Origin: an uncultured Collinsella sp.
GTDB lineage: Bacteria; Actinomycetota; Coriobacteriia; Coriobacteriales; Coriobacteriaceae
DNA: 18,093 nt
Reading direction: 5' to 3'
NCBI GenBank assembly: GCA_900547765.1
Contig: URIA01000047.1
Location: 1 to 18,093, forward strand
Positions within the stretch are counted from its first letter, which is position 1. Each line of letters begins with the position of its first letter. Both the position numbers and the translations under genes were made by a program. Positions 1 to 7,608 of the stretch are shown piece after piece. Below the pieces are notes generated by a model, which was given only the letters and a program-made list of their open reading frames with translations, did not search any database and had not been told where the DNA came from.

Positions 1-518
1 CCCCTTTGGGGCGGGCACGTTTTTGTGTGGGTGGACAGTTAGTTCAGATACGTATTATTCGGGCGGTTTAATAGCTGGGTTTGGAGCCCTCGGGGGCCTG
101 TTGGACGCCTTTAGATGGCCTGAGGTGCTTGGTTTTGGGCTTTAAACGTCCGTTTTGAGGGTCAAATTGCGCTAAACGAAGCGTTCGAATGCAATTTGAG
201 GGGGTCTGATTTATACGTATCTGAACTAACCGTCCAGGCGACTCTGTTCGGGGTCGTCACGCCTTGCTTGTGGTCCCTGTCTTCACAATTTGCGTCAAGC
301 TTTTGGTTAGATTTTGGTCAGTTGGCGTAAGGGCGGAAGGCCAAAAGATTGCTGGCGAAAAAAGCTCAGAGAAAGTGCTGGTAGGGGAGTTGTTGAGCTT
401 TTCGACAGCTTTTGAGCAAAAGAAACTTTGTGGCTATTGCCGGCGATTGCGTTGTCGCGGTCATGGCGGTGCGGGATGCTGGTCGTAAGCGTCGAATGCT
501 CCGATTTTGGAGGCCAGC
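1..518. other. Intergenic region without a convincing gene
   Basis: No reading frame here has both a plausible ribosome binding site and codon use like the neighbouring genes. The stretch contains the inverted-repeat element at 33-235. From 236 to 518 I see nothing recognisable apart from the ribosome binding site of the next gene (GGAGG at 509-513). A CCCC-TTT-GGGG palindrome at 1-11, followed by a short T-run, may be the tail of a terminator for a gene to the left of the window. Confidence 0.6.
33..235. repeat. 203-bp palindromic element with 23-bp terminal inverted repeats
   Basis: Bases 33-55 and 213-235 are reverse complements with a single mismatch (core AGTTCAGATACGTA at 41-54). Inside are further nested palindromes: TCAAATTGC (162-170) pairs with GCAATTTGA (191-199), CGCT (170-173) can pair with AGCG (180-183), and AAACG-TC-CGTTT lies at about 144-155. 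No transposase gene is present and I see no clear target-site duplication outside the ends. It could be a MITE-like non-autonomous element, a dispersed intergenic repeat or a structured RNA. The sequence alone does not decide. Confidence 0.6.
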
Positions 519-953
519 ATGGATCTGTTTCTTGAGACTCCGCAGCAACAAGCTGAGCGCATGCTGCGTCAGCAACAACGACTCATGGAGATGCAAATGC
601 AAGGGGCGGCAGCCCAGCCCTTTGCGCAAAATGTCGTGCCCGCTGCTGTACCTGCAGCTGTGCCCGGGTGTGAATCGGCGCCAGAGGCCTATTCCGTACA
701 GCAAGATTCATATGCGCAGGAGCTCGCGTTCGACAAACGCCGCGCGCGCCGCCGCCGTTTGGGCCAGCGCCTGCGCACATTGGCGATGATCGTGCTCATC
801 CCGCTGGGGCTTGCGGCCATCTTTCTGGCGTCGTATGCCCTCACGTGCATCCTCAACGGCGCATCGCCCAACGAGGTGCTCCAGCATCTAGCGGCCCTGG
901 GCCAGCGCCTAGGTGACGTCATAACAACCATCCGCGCCGGCTGGGAGAGCTAG
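519..953 (+). CDS. Small single-pass membrane protein, function unknown
   Basis: Predicted 144-residue protein of no family I recognise. The N-terminal third is rich in Gln and Met (residues 8-38, many QQQ and MQMQ runs) and could form a short coiled coil. It is followed by an Ala/Pro-rich linker (39-57), a very basic patch (KRRARRRR, 73-80) and one hydrophobic membrane helix at about 88-112, with a short C-terminal tail. The basic patch just before the helix predicts a cytoplasmic N-terminus by the positive-inside rule. I chose the ATG at 519 because GGAGG (509-513) sits five bases upstream; the in-frame TTG at 507 has no ribosome binding site. It has no obvious operon partner, as the next gene starts 122 bases later. 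The gene is probably real, but its role cannot be inferred. Confidence 0.7.
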   Translation: MDLFLETPQQQAERMLRQQQRLMEMQMQGAAAQPFAQNVVPAAVPAAVPGCESAPEAYSVQQDSYAQELAFDKRRARRRRLGQRLRTLAMIVLIPLGLAAIFLASYALTCILNGASPNEVLQHLAALGQRLGDVITTIRAGWES

Positions 954-1075
954 CGTTTGTCACATTAGGACTTCTAGGGTGTAGGGATTATCGCCACGAG
1001 TAAAATTCTTGCATCCCGTGGGTCCTGTCGTGCGATTGATAGTATTATCGAAGATGAATAATAATAGGATTTGCT

Positions 1076-1606
1076 ATGTATAAGCATGATTTAGAGCAGA
1101 CTCTTTTGGGCATTGACGAAGAGGCAGAGCTGGAAATAGGTCCAAGAGACGATAGGCCGAGCGTTGTATTGGTGGGAGGAAGCGCCTTCATGCTAAACGA
1201 TGTGACGAATCGGTCGGTTACACATGACATTGATGTGTTTGAGGCAGACAGGTGCCTCCGCGAGATCATAGCTCGATACCCCGAGGTGAATGGTATGGCG
1301 GTAGCATATTGTAATCAGATGCCATTCAATTACGAAGATCGTTTGATTCCCTTGGATATTGGGGCGCGTTTTATCAGGTACTTTACGCCATCCTTGGAGG
1401 ACCTGGCGGTAATGAAGCTCTATGCCTACCGTCCGAACGACATCGTCGATCTTCATAGTCAGGCATTCGTCGACCGACTTGATTGGGGGCTGCTCGAACG
1501 GCTTATATTCGACGAGGGCGAGGCGCTGGCGTCGTCGCCTTCGGAGCGGAGTTATCAAGAGATGGTCTGCGCATACAGGCAATACAAAAAGGAGGTGCTC
1601 GGTTGA
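1076..1606 (+). CDS. Minimal nucleotidyltransferase (DUF6036/AbiEii-like), putative toxin
   Basis: This 176-residue protein has the signature of the DNA polymerase beta-like nucleotidyltransferase fold. It shows VLVGGSAF with Gly34-Gly35-Ser36, followed by THDIDVF, whose Asp51 and Asp53 would bind the metal-nucleotide. A later segment, LEDLAVMKLYAYR (Lys114) with NDIVDL (Asp122, Asp125), is typical of the DUF6036 and AbiEii groups. Such enzymes transfer nucleotides to RNA or protein targets, and several are toxins of toxin-antitoxin or abortive-infection pairs. AGGA (1066-1069) lies six bases before the ATG. The stop overlaps the start of the next gene (TTGA), so the two are translationally coupled. 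Codons such as ATA, AGA and AGG are commoner here than in the flanking genes, which suggests acquisition by transfer. The family-level call is firm; the toxin role is inferred from the pairing. Confidence 0.75.
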   Translation: MYKHDLEQTLLGIDEEAELEIGPRDDRPSVVLVGGSAFMLNDVTNRSVTHDIDVFEADRCLREIIARYPEVNGMAVAYCNQMPFNYEDRLIPLDIGARFIRYFTPSLEDLAVMKLYAYRPNDIVDLHSQAFVDRLDWGLLERLIFDEGEALASSPSERSYQEMVCAYRQYKKEVLG

Positions 1607-2166
1607 ATCTGACCTTTGAGGGATTCTTAAAAGGCTATTGCCGAGAGCTGTCCGGACAGCAGTCACTGAGTTTTAGAAAACTGGTTGAGCAGGCGATGAC
1701 GGTTGCGCCGCGCGTGGCGGAGCCTCTGTTTTTGCTCGCTTTGGCGCAAGGAAAAGCCGAATACGTTCTGGGTTTATCCGAGGGCTCGTGGATGGAAGAG
1801 GATTACCGAGACGTTTTGTCCTTGTACGGTCAAGCGGGTAACATAATATCTTTATGCGCCAAAAGTGAGCTTCCTAATCGTTATGCCAACGTTTGGCGTG
1901 CGTATAGAGCGGTGAAGGAAAAGCCGGTGGCGAACAGAAGGATCAACGCCCTGATGCGAAAAAGAATACTGGAAGCATTGGAGGAATCGGGCGTAACGCG
2001 CTATGGCCTCTGCCGTGCTCTGCACCTGAATAAAGGAAACGTATACGCATACTTGGCCGGCGATGACTCAAAGGTGAGCAGGGAGACGGCGCGCCGCATT
2101 ATGGAATATGCGGAGGAGAGGGGCACCCAAGAAGGGGCCGGCCGCCCGGTGCGTGTGGCGGGGTAA
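1603..2166 (+). CDS. Helix-turn-helix protein, putative antitoxin partner of the nucleotidyltransferase
   Basis: This 187-residue protein starts at TTG 1603, which overlaps the TGA stop of the nucleotidyltransferase. GGAGG (1591-1595) lies seven bases upstream, and this is why I reject the longer in-frame extension that begins inside the upstream gene. Residues 1-110 form an alpha-helical region I do not recognise. Residues about 120-172 form a helix-turn-helix: a first helix ILEALEESGV, then RYGLCRALHLNKGNVYAYLAG and a trailing helix SRETARRIMEYA, resembling the XRE-like domain of DNA-binding antitoxins. It would bind DNA and probably represses its own operon. The gene order (enzyme first, DNA-binding partner second) is the reverse of classical AbiEi-AbiEii. 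Rare codons (TTA, AGA, AGG, ATA) set it apart from rmuC next door. Function is inferred from context. Confidence 0.7.
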   Translation: MNLTFEGFLKGYCRELSGQQSLSFRKLVEQAMTVAPRVAEPLFLLALAQGKAEYVLGLSEGSWMEEDYRDVLSLYGQAGNIISLCAKSELPNRYANVWRAYRAVKEKPVANRRINALMRKRILEALEESGVTRYGLCRALHLNKGNVYAYLAGDDSKVSRETARRIMEYAEERGTQEGAGRPVRVAG

Positions 2167-2217
2167 GATTGATCGCGGTTTTGATTGGTGCTCGATTGGG
2201 TTTGTTGGGCGGAGTTT

Positions 2218-3573
2218 ATGTCTGCTATTGATATTGTGCTTGTTGTGATCGCCTTGGTGGCGGTGGGGGTTGCTGTGGCTTGCGCCCTCCAGCTCAAGAG
2301 CCTGCGTGCCGAGCTGCGGGAGCGTGGCGACAGTAGCGCGGAAACGCTGGCAGCGCTCGAGCAGGCCAACAGCACGCTCGACACCCTGAACGTCGCGTTG
2401 GCCGAAACCCGCCGCACGGCAAATGCCATCGCGCAGCAGCAGACGACCGATGCCGCCGTAGAGCAGCAGCGCTACCTGACCATTGCGCGCGAGTTCTCGC
2501 AGGCCGGCGACCGTATGGATGACCTGCGCCGCGAGACGGCCCAACAGCTCGGTGCCAACCGCGAGGGTATCGAGCATCGCCTGGACAAGGTGCGCGAAAC
2601 GGTCGATGCTCAGCTGGGCGCCATCCGCAAAGACAACAACGTGCAGCTCGATCAAATGCGTGCGACGGTGGACGAGAAGCTCTCCCGCACGCTCAACGAC
2701 CGACTGTCGGCATCGTTTAAGCAGGTGAGCGACCAGCTCGAGGCCGTGTACAAGGGCCTGGGCGACATGCAGTCCATCGCCACCGGCGTGGGCGACCTTA
2801 AGCGCGTGCTGGGCAACGTGAAGGCGCGTGGCATTTTGGGCGAGGTGCAGCTGGGTGCAATTCTGGCGGACATCCTTACGCCCGACCAGTATCTGGAAAA
2901 CGTCGCCACCAAGCCCGGCGCCTCGGAGCGCGTTGAGTTTGCCGTCAAGCTGCCGGTGGACGAGGGCGATCCCGTGCTGCTGCCGATCGACTCCAAATTC
3001 CCGGGCGACGCGTACGAGCACTTGCTCGACGCGCAGGAGTCGGGCGATGCGGAGACCGTGGCGGCTGCGCGCAAGACGCTCGACACCATGGTCAAGCGCG
3101 AGGCAAAGGACATTTGCGAAAAGTACCTGAGTGTGCCGGCAACGACCAACTTTGGCATCATGTTCGTGCCGTTTGAAGGGCTGTACGCCGAGGTCGTCAG
3201 CCGCTCCGGGCTTATCGAGACCCTGGGCCGCGACTATCACGTCAACGTTGCCGGCCCCAGCACCATGGCGGCCATTCTCAACAGCCTGCAGATGAGCTAC
3301 CAGACGTTTAGGCTGCAAAAACGCACCGACGATGTACTGCGAGTGCTCTCTGCCGTCAAGGCCGAGCTGCCGCGCTATCAAAAGGCGCTGCGCCGCGCCC
3401 AGCAGCAGATCGAGACCGCGGGTAAAACGGTCGAGGGCATTATCACCACGCGCACCAACGTCATGGAGCGCAAACTCAAGGATATCGACGCGCTGGAAGA
3501 CGCCGACCAAGCCGATGAGATCTTGGGACTCACGCCCGCGGGCCTTTCCACAGACCAAGAAGACGAGGACTAA
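2218..3573 (+). CDS. rmuC: DNA recombination protein RmuC
   Basis: This 451-residue protein is of typical RmuC length and layout. An N-terminal membrane anchor (residues about 3-22) is followed by a long heptad-rich coiled coil (about 25-185) and the conserved RmuC nuclease-like domain (about 195-400). In the domain I see GILGEVQLG (Glu209), PIDSKFP (Asp258, Lys260) and MFVPFEGLYAEV, which match the PD-(D/E)XK-like core of the family. RmuC limits inversions and rearrangements between short inverted repeats in E. coli; its biochemical activity is inferred from the fold. I chose ATG 2218 because GGAG (2211-2214) precedes it, although with a short spacer of three bases; an in-frame TTG at 2185 would put non-family residues before the anchor. 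It is followed by a terminator, so it is probably transcribed alone or read through from the cassette upstream. Confidence 0.93.
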   Translation: MSAIDIVLVVIALVAVGVAVACALQLKSLRAELRERGDSSAETLAALEQANSTLDTLNVALAETRRTANAIAQQQTTDAAVEQQRYLTIAREFSQAGDRMDDLRRETAQQLGANREGIEHRLDKVRETVDAQLGAIRKDNNVQLDQMRATVDEKLSRTLNDRLSASFKQVSDQLEAVYKGLGDMQSIATGVGDLKRVLGNVKARGILGEVQLGAILADILTPDQYLENVATKPGASERVEFAVKLPVDEGDPVLLPIDSKFPGDAYEHLLDAQESGDAETVAAARKTLDTMVKREAKDICEKYLSVPATTNFGIMFVPFEGLYAEVVSRSGLIETLGRDYHVNVAGPSTMAAILNSLQMSYQTFRLQKRTDDVLRVLSAVKAELPRYQKALRRAQQQIETAGKTVEGIITTRTNVMERKLKDIDALEDADQADEILGLTPAGLSTDQEDED

Positions 3574-3582
3574 TTGCAACAA

Positions 3583-3625
3583 GGCAGCGGGGCACCGGCG
3601 CAAACGCGGGCACCCCGCTGCCTTT
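3583..3625 (+). terminator. Rho-independent terminator after rmuC
   Basis: A perfect 10-bp GC-rich stem, GGCAGCGGGG (3583-3592) with CCCCGCTGCC (3613-3622), has a 20-base loop and is followed by TTT. It lies ten bases after the rmuC stop. The T-run is short, so it may be leaky. Confidence 0.7.
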
Positions 3626-3700
3626 CACATCGCGCTTGCCTGAAGTGCGCTTTAGTGTGCAACAATGGCGTTTCGCCCTATCAGACGCGAAAGGAAGCCC

Positions 3701-5503
3701 ATGTCTCAGAGAAACACCAGTCCGCTGAAACGCTCCACCGTGCGCCGCACGCTGCAGCGGTTTTGGGGTGTCACGCGCACGCAGCCGCTGATTGTCTTTC
3801 TCTCGGTGTTCTCGTCGGCGGGCTACATCTTTTTGCTGACGTTTGCCAATACCTATGTGATGGCCCTCATTGTCGACCGCGTTCAAGCCGGTCCCGTGGC
3901 GGGTGATCAGGTGTTTGAGGTCTTCGGCCCCTATATCCTGGCGCTCGTACTCGTTAACCTGGTGGGCCAAATCCTCTCCAAGCTGCAGGACTACACCGTC
4001 TACAAGCTCGAGATTGCGGGCAACTATCACCTGGCGCGCCTGTGCTTCGACACGCTCTCCAATCAATCCATGACATTTCACACCAGCCGCTTTGGCGGAT
4101 CGCTCGTGAGCCAGACGAGCCGTTTTATGAGCGGCTATACGGGGCTGGTCGACGTGACGGTGTATTCGCTCATCCCCACCATCACCTCGGTCATCTGCAC
4201 GGTGGCGGCGCTCGCCCCGGTGGTGCCGACGTTTACCGTGATCCTGGTGTGCATCATGGCCGTCTACATCGCGTTTGTCTGGCTTATGTACAAGCGCATC
4301 ATGCCGCTTTCGGCCGCGACGTCCGCCGCGCAGAACAAGCTCTCGGGCGTGCTCTCCGACGCGGTCACGAACATCTTGGCCGTCAAGACCTGCGGGCGCG
4401 AGGACTTTGAACGTGATCTGTTCGACGCCGCTGATCGTGCCGCGCGCGATGCCGAGACGGTCTCGATGCACGCCATGATGCAGCGCAACTTTACGACCTC
4501 GGGTCTTATCGTCATCACCATGGCCGTGGTGAGCGTATTCGTGGCGGGCGGCAACGCGTGGTTTGGCATCTCGGCCGGCTCGCTCGTCATGATCTTTACC
4601 TACACCTATAACCTCACCATGCGCCTGAACTACGTAAGCTCCATGATGCAGCGCATCAACCGCGCTTTGGGCGATGCGGCCGAGATGACGCGCGTGCTGG
4701 ACGAGCCACGTTTGGTGGCAGATGACCCGGACGCCCCCGAGCTCAAAGTGACCGAGGGCGCGATTGATTTTGAGCAGCTGAGCTTTGCGTACCGTGACGC
4801 TGCGGCGGGCGAGAGCGTGTTCGATGACCTGACACTTCATGTGGCGGCGGGCCAGCGCGTGGGCCTGGTGGGCAAATCGGGCTCGGGCAAGACGACGCTC
4901 ACCAAGTTGTTGTTGCGCCTGGACGATGTACAGGGCGGCCGCGTGCTCGTGGACGGCCAGGACGTCTCGCGCTGCACGCAGCAGAGCCTGCGCCGTCAGG
5001 TTGCCTACGTGCCGCAGGAGGCGCTGCTGTTCCACCGCTCCATTCGCGAAAACATTGCCTACGGTCGTCCCAACGCCACTGATGAGCAGATTCGCGAGGC
5101 GGCTCGCTTGGCTAATGCGACCGAGTTTATCGACCGCTTGCCCCGTGGCTTTGACACTATGGTGGGCGAGCGCGGCGTCAAGCTCTCTGGCGGTCAGCGT
5201 CAGCGCGTGGCTATCGCCCGCGCCATCCTAACCGACGCGCCGATTCTGGTGCTCGACGAGGCGACGTCTGCCTTGGACAGCGAGTCCGAGGCGTTGGTGC
5301 AGGAGGCGCTCGAGAATCTGATGCGCGGCCGCACCTCCATTGTGGTGGCGCACCGCCTGTCCACCGTGGCGGCGCTTGACCGCATTGTGGTGCTGGCCGA
5401 TGGCGAGATTGTCGAGGACGGCACGCATACGCAGCTCGTCGAGGCGGGTGGCGAGTACGCGAGCCTGTGGAGCCGTCAGACCGGCGCATTCTTGGAGGCG
5501 TAA
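3701..5503 (+). CDS. ABC exporter half-transporter (fused membrane and ATPase domains)
   Basis: This 600-residue protein has the standard architecture of a type IV ABC exporter half. A six-helix membrane domain occupies about residues 25-320 and a nucleotide-binding domain about 345-590. The ATPase has Walker A GKSGSGKT (391-398), a Q-loop in YVPQEALLF, the signature LSGGQ (495-499), Walker B ILVLDE (515-520, catalytic Glu520) and the switch histidine in VAHRLS (His551), so it should be active. Substrate cannot be read from the sequence; relatives move drugs, lipids or peptides. No second half-transporter lies beside it, so a homodimer is most likely. ATG 3701 is preferred over ATG 3665 because AAGGA (3691-3695) sits five bases before it and the residues between are not hydrophobic or conserved-looking. 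The nth start is 63 bases downstream. Confidence 0.92.
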   Translation: MSQRNTSPLKRSTVRRTLQRFWGVTRTQPLIVFLSVFSSAGYIFLLTFANTYVMALIVDRVQAGPVAGDQVFEVFGPYILALVLVNLVGQILSKLQDYTVYKLEIAGNYHLARLCFDTLSNQSMTFHTSRFGGSLVSQTSRFMSGYTGLVDVTVYSLIPTITSVICTVAALAPVVPTFTVILVCIMAVYIAFVWLMYKRIMPLSAATSAAQNKLSGVLSDAVTNILAVKTCGREDFERDLFDAADRAARDAETVSMHAMMQRNFTTSGLIVITMAVVSVFVAGGNAWFGISAGSLVMIFTYTYNLTMRLNYVSSMMQRINRALGDAAEMTRVLDEPRLVADDPDAPELKVTEGAIDFEQLSFAYRDAAAGESVFDDLTLHVAAGQRVGLVGKSGSGKTTLTKLLLRLDDVQGGRVLVDGQDVSRCTQQSLRRQVAYVPQEALLFHRSIRENIAYGRPNATDEQIREAARLANATEFIDRLPRGFDTMVGERGVKLSGGQRQRVAIARAILTDAPILVLDEATSALDSESEALVQEALENLMRGRTSIVVAHRLSTVAALDRIVVLADGEIVEDGTHTQLVEAGGEYASLWSRQTGAFLEA

Positions 5504-5566
5504 GCGTCTCGGACGTGGGACAATTGTGCCCATAAGTTTATTGTGCCGTTGAGCCGAGGAGTCGTT

Positions 5567-6232
5567 ATGCCACGCGAGACCAATGCCGCCAAACGCGAGC
5601 GCGCCGTTGAGGTGTGTGAGCGCCTCAACCGTCGCTATGGCCCGGTCGAGTGCTTTTTGGACCACGAGAATCCCTTCCGCCTGCTGATCGCGGTGTTGCT
5701 CTCGGCGCAAACGACCGACGCGCAGGTCAACAAGGTGACGCCGAAGCTGTTTGCCCAGTGGCCCACGCCCGAGGCCATGGCCGGGGCGAGTGTGGCTGAC
5801 GTGGCAGACACCATCAAGTCACTCGGCTTTTATAAGAGCAAGGCCAAGCACGCCGTGGAGGCCGCGCAGATGATCGTCGCCGACTATGGCGGCGAGGTGC
5901 CGGCCGACATGAAGGAACTCGTCAAGTTGCCGGGCGTGGGACGCAAAACGGCGAACATCGTGCTCAACGTGGGATTTGGCATTGTTGAGGGCATCGCGGT
6001 CGATACGCACGTCAACCGCATCGCGCACCGCCTGATGCTGAGTCCCAAGACGCACGCCAAAGAGCCGCTCAAGACCGAGCAGGATTTGCTCAAGATCTTG
6101 CCGCACGAGTATTGGGAGTCGGTCAATCACCAGTGGATCACCTTTGGCCGCGAGATTTGCGATGCCCGTAAGCCCAAGTGCGACGAGTGCCCGCTGGCGG
6201 ATTTGTGCCCCAGCGTGCGCGTGACGGGGTAG
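5567..6232 (+). CDS. nth: Endonuclease III (DNA glycosylase/AP lyase)
   Basis: This 221-residue protein removes oxidised pyrimidines and cuts the abasic site in base-excision repair. The helix-hairpin-helix LPGVGRKTA carries the catalytic lysine (Lys127, equivalent to Lys120 in E. coli Nth), and VDTHVNRIAHR carries the catalytic aspartate (Asp146, equivalent to Asp138). The C-terminus has the four-cysteine iron-sulfur loop with the exact family spacing C-x6-C-x2-C-x5-C (Cys198, 205, 208, 214). LLSAQTTDAQVN near the N-terminus is another family hallmark. GAGGAG (5556-5561) lies five bases before the ATG; an upstream in-frame TTG at 5543 has no such site. It may share transcripts with the ABC exporter upstream. 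Confidence 0.97.
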   Translation: MPRETNAAKRERAVEVCERLNRRYGPVECFLDHENPFRLLIAVLLSAQTTDAQVNKVTPKLFAQWPTPEAMAGASVADVADTIKSLGFYKSKAKHAVEAAQMIVADYGGEVPADMKELVKLPGVGRKTANIVLNVGFGIVEGIAVDTHVNRIAHRLMLSPKTHAKEPLKTEQDLLKILPHEYWESVNHQWITFGREICDARKPKCDECPLADLCPSVRVTG

Positions 6233-6307
6233 GGCTCGGCACGTTTTGCCGGCGTCCGAAGACGGCGACTAATGTTGTGCAACACATTTGGGCCGCGAAG
6301 GCTCAAT

Positions 6308-7408
6308 ATGATGGCGACAGATGCTGTTTGTTGTGAGGGGATGCCCGAATTGTTTTGCACCAAGTGCGGCTCTGAGATGCCCGATGGAACTGAATATTGC
6401 ACGAGCTGCGGGGCGCGCATGGGTGCTGCCTCCCCGGCGGTCGCGCCCGCCGAGCCCGCACCGATGCCAGCGGCAGGGATGCCTCCCGTGCAGGGTGACG
6501 TACAAAAGAAATCGCATAAGCGAGCGGTGATTATCGGCATATGTGTGGCAGGCGTGCTGGTGGCCGGTGGCGCCGCGCTGGCGCTGACCGGCGTGCTGGG
6601 CCCGCTTGGGCAGGGTGGCTCATCGCAGATTACGTTGCTAGGGTCCGACGAGGGTTCGGCCGAGCACAAAGACCAGGGAAGCGCCAAGGAGAAGCCTGCC
6701 GCCGACGAGGATGAGCCGGAAGAGCCTGAGCAGACCGGCAGCAGCGTAAAAGTCGACCTCAACGACCAAGCAACCTATGCCGCGGCGAACTTGTTCCTGT
6801 CGAACTTTACGGAGGAGCACTTCGATCTGGACTGGTATCAGACGGGCGACTTCGATTCGACTGACGGACTTACGGATGATGAGAAATACAAGCTGGTTAA
6901 GTTCATCTGGTGCCATTTTATTGACAATGCGCCGTATCGAATTGAGAAAGGTGACTATGATAACGGCAATCGCCAGCGCATAGCGACCGATGTGATCAAT
7001 AGGGAACTCAACCGCTTGACGGGTCTGACGCTTTCCGATGCCGATATGACCTATGACAGAACGCCGGAGGGGCAGGCGATTCCCGATTCGGCCGAAGCAC
7101 ATGACGGGTATTTGTATCTCAAGCAAGAATACGGCCAGGGAAATTACAACCCGCCATGTGCCATCGTTACGGGTGCGACTGACCTTGGCGACAACATCTA
7201 CGAGCTCACCTATGAGGTCTACAGTGCTGGCGGCATGCTGCTGCCCTTCGACATTCCCGAGAGCACCTATGGCCTGCCGAAGGACCAGTTCATTGCGGCG
7301 ATTCAGGCCGATGCGTCGAGGGGCCGTACCGAGACTTGCACGGTACGGGTCGCGCAGGGTGATGGTGCCCCGACCTTTACGCTGCTCAAAATGGGTGTCT
7401 ATGATTAG
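6308..7408 (+). CDS. Zinc-ribbon membrane protein, function unknown
   Basis: This 366-residue protein opens with a zinc ribbon, CTKC and CTSC (Cys17, 20, 31, 34), followed by an Ala/Pro linker, one membrane helix (about 72-98) and an acidic spacer rich in Glu, Asp and Lys (about 115-143). A folded C-terminal domain (about 146-366) would then sit outside the membrane. I do not recognise that domain; it has many aromatic and acidic residues and no visible catalytic motif. This layout is common in Gram-positive bacteria among membrane proteins suspected of sensing or envelope roles. Start choice is uncertain: ATG 6308 has GAAGG (6297-6301) at good distance, ATG 6341 would start just before the zinc ribbon but its GAGGGG is too close, and ATG 6272 is further out. 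A strong terminator follows. Confidence 0.8.
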   Translation: MMATDAVCCEGMPELFCTKCGSEMPDGTEYCTSCGARMGAASPAVAPAEPAPMPAAGMPPVQGDVQKKSHKRAVIIGICVAGVLVAGGAALALTGVLGPLGQGGSSQITLLGSDEGSAEHKDQGSAKEKPAADEDEPEEPEQTGSSVKVDLNDQATYAAANLFLSNFTEEHFDLDWYQTGDFDSTDGLTDDEKYKLVKFIWCHFIDNAPYRIEKGDYDNGNRQRIATDVINRELNRLTGLTLSDADMTYDRTPEGQAIPDSAEAHDGYLYLKQEYGQGNYNPPCAIVTGATDLGDNIYELTYEVYSAGGMLLPFDIPESTYGLPKDQFIAAIQADASRGRTETCTVRVAQGDGAPTFTLLKMGVYD

Positions 7409-7435
7409 GTTCGACATAATAACTTTGCTTTGATC

Positions 7436-7467
7436 ACGCCAGGCGGCTCGTCCGTCTGGCGTTTTTT
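7436..7467 (+). terminator. Rho-independent terminator after the zinc-ribbon gene
   Basis: The stem ACGCCAGGCGG (7436-7446) pairs with CCGTCTGGCGT (7452-7462), with one G-T wobble and a five-base loop, and leads into six T residues (7462-7467). Its right arm is also the first part of the direct repeat at 7455-7497. Confidence 0.85.
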
Positions 7468-7497
7468 GCGGGGCTGGGCGTACGCTTGGGCTGGAGT
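7455..7497 (+). repeat. Direct repeat, left copy, flanking the ATP-grasp gene
   Basis: This segment matches 9156-9200 closely. The two share TCTGGCGTTTTT, a perfect 21-bp core (7468-7488 here, 9171-9191 there, containing CTGGGCGTACGCTTG) and then GGAGT with two mismatches between. It starts in the right arm of the terminator and runs toward the next gene. TTGGGC (7486-7491) could act as a -35 element, with TGCAAA (7511-7516) 19 bases further on as a poor -10, so the repeat may carry promoter sequence. That last point is inference. Confidence 0.7.
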
Positions 7498-7608
7498 ATA
7501 TGCTGCCTCATGCAAAAATGTGTTGCTAATTTAGAAGGCTATTCAAGCGTGCCGAAGTCGTGGCGTGCTGGCGTAGCATGAGCAAAAAAACAAGCAATGG
7601 AGGGCAAC

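Noticed and set aside
264..488. Short open frame in the first intergenic region
   Set aside because: It has no ribosome binding site, no recognisable domain and an unlikely composition.
1483..1602. N-terminal extension of the helix-turn-helix protein
   Set aside because: It overlaps the nucleotidyltransferase gene by 120 bases. TTG 1603 has a GGAGG seven bases upstream and the typical coupled overlap.
2068..3603. Open frame of 511 codons antisense to rmuC
   Set aside because: Same shadow effect; it would also overlap the helix-turn-helix gene and a terminator.
3530..5035. Open frame of 501 codons antisense to the ABC exporter
   Set aside because: Composition is His/Asp/Arg-rich with no motif, and the sense strand encodes an unmistakable exporter.
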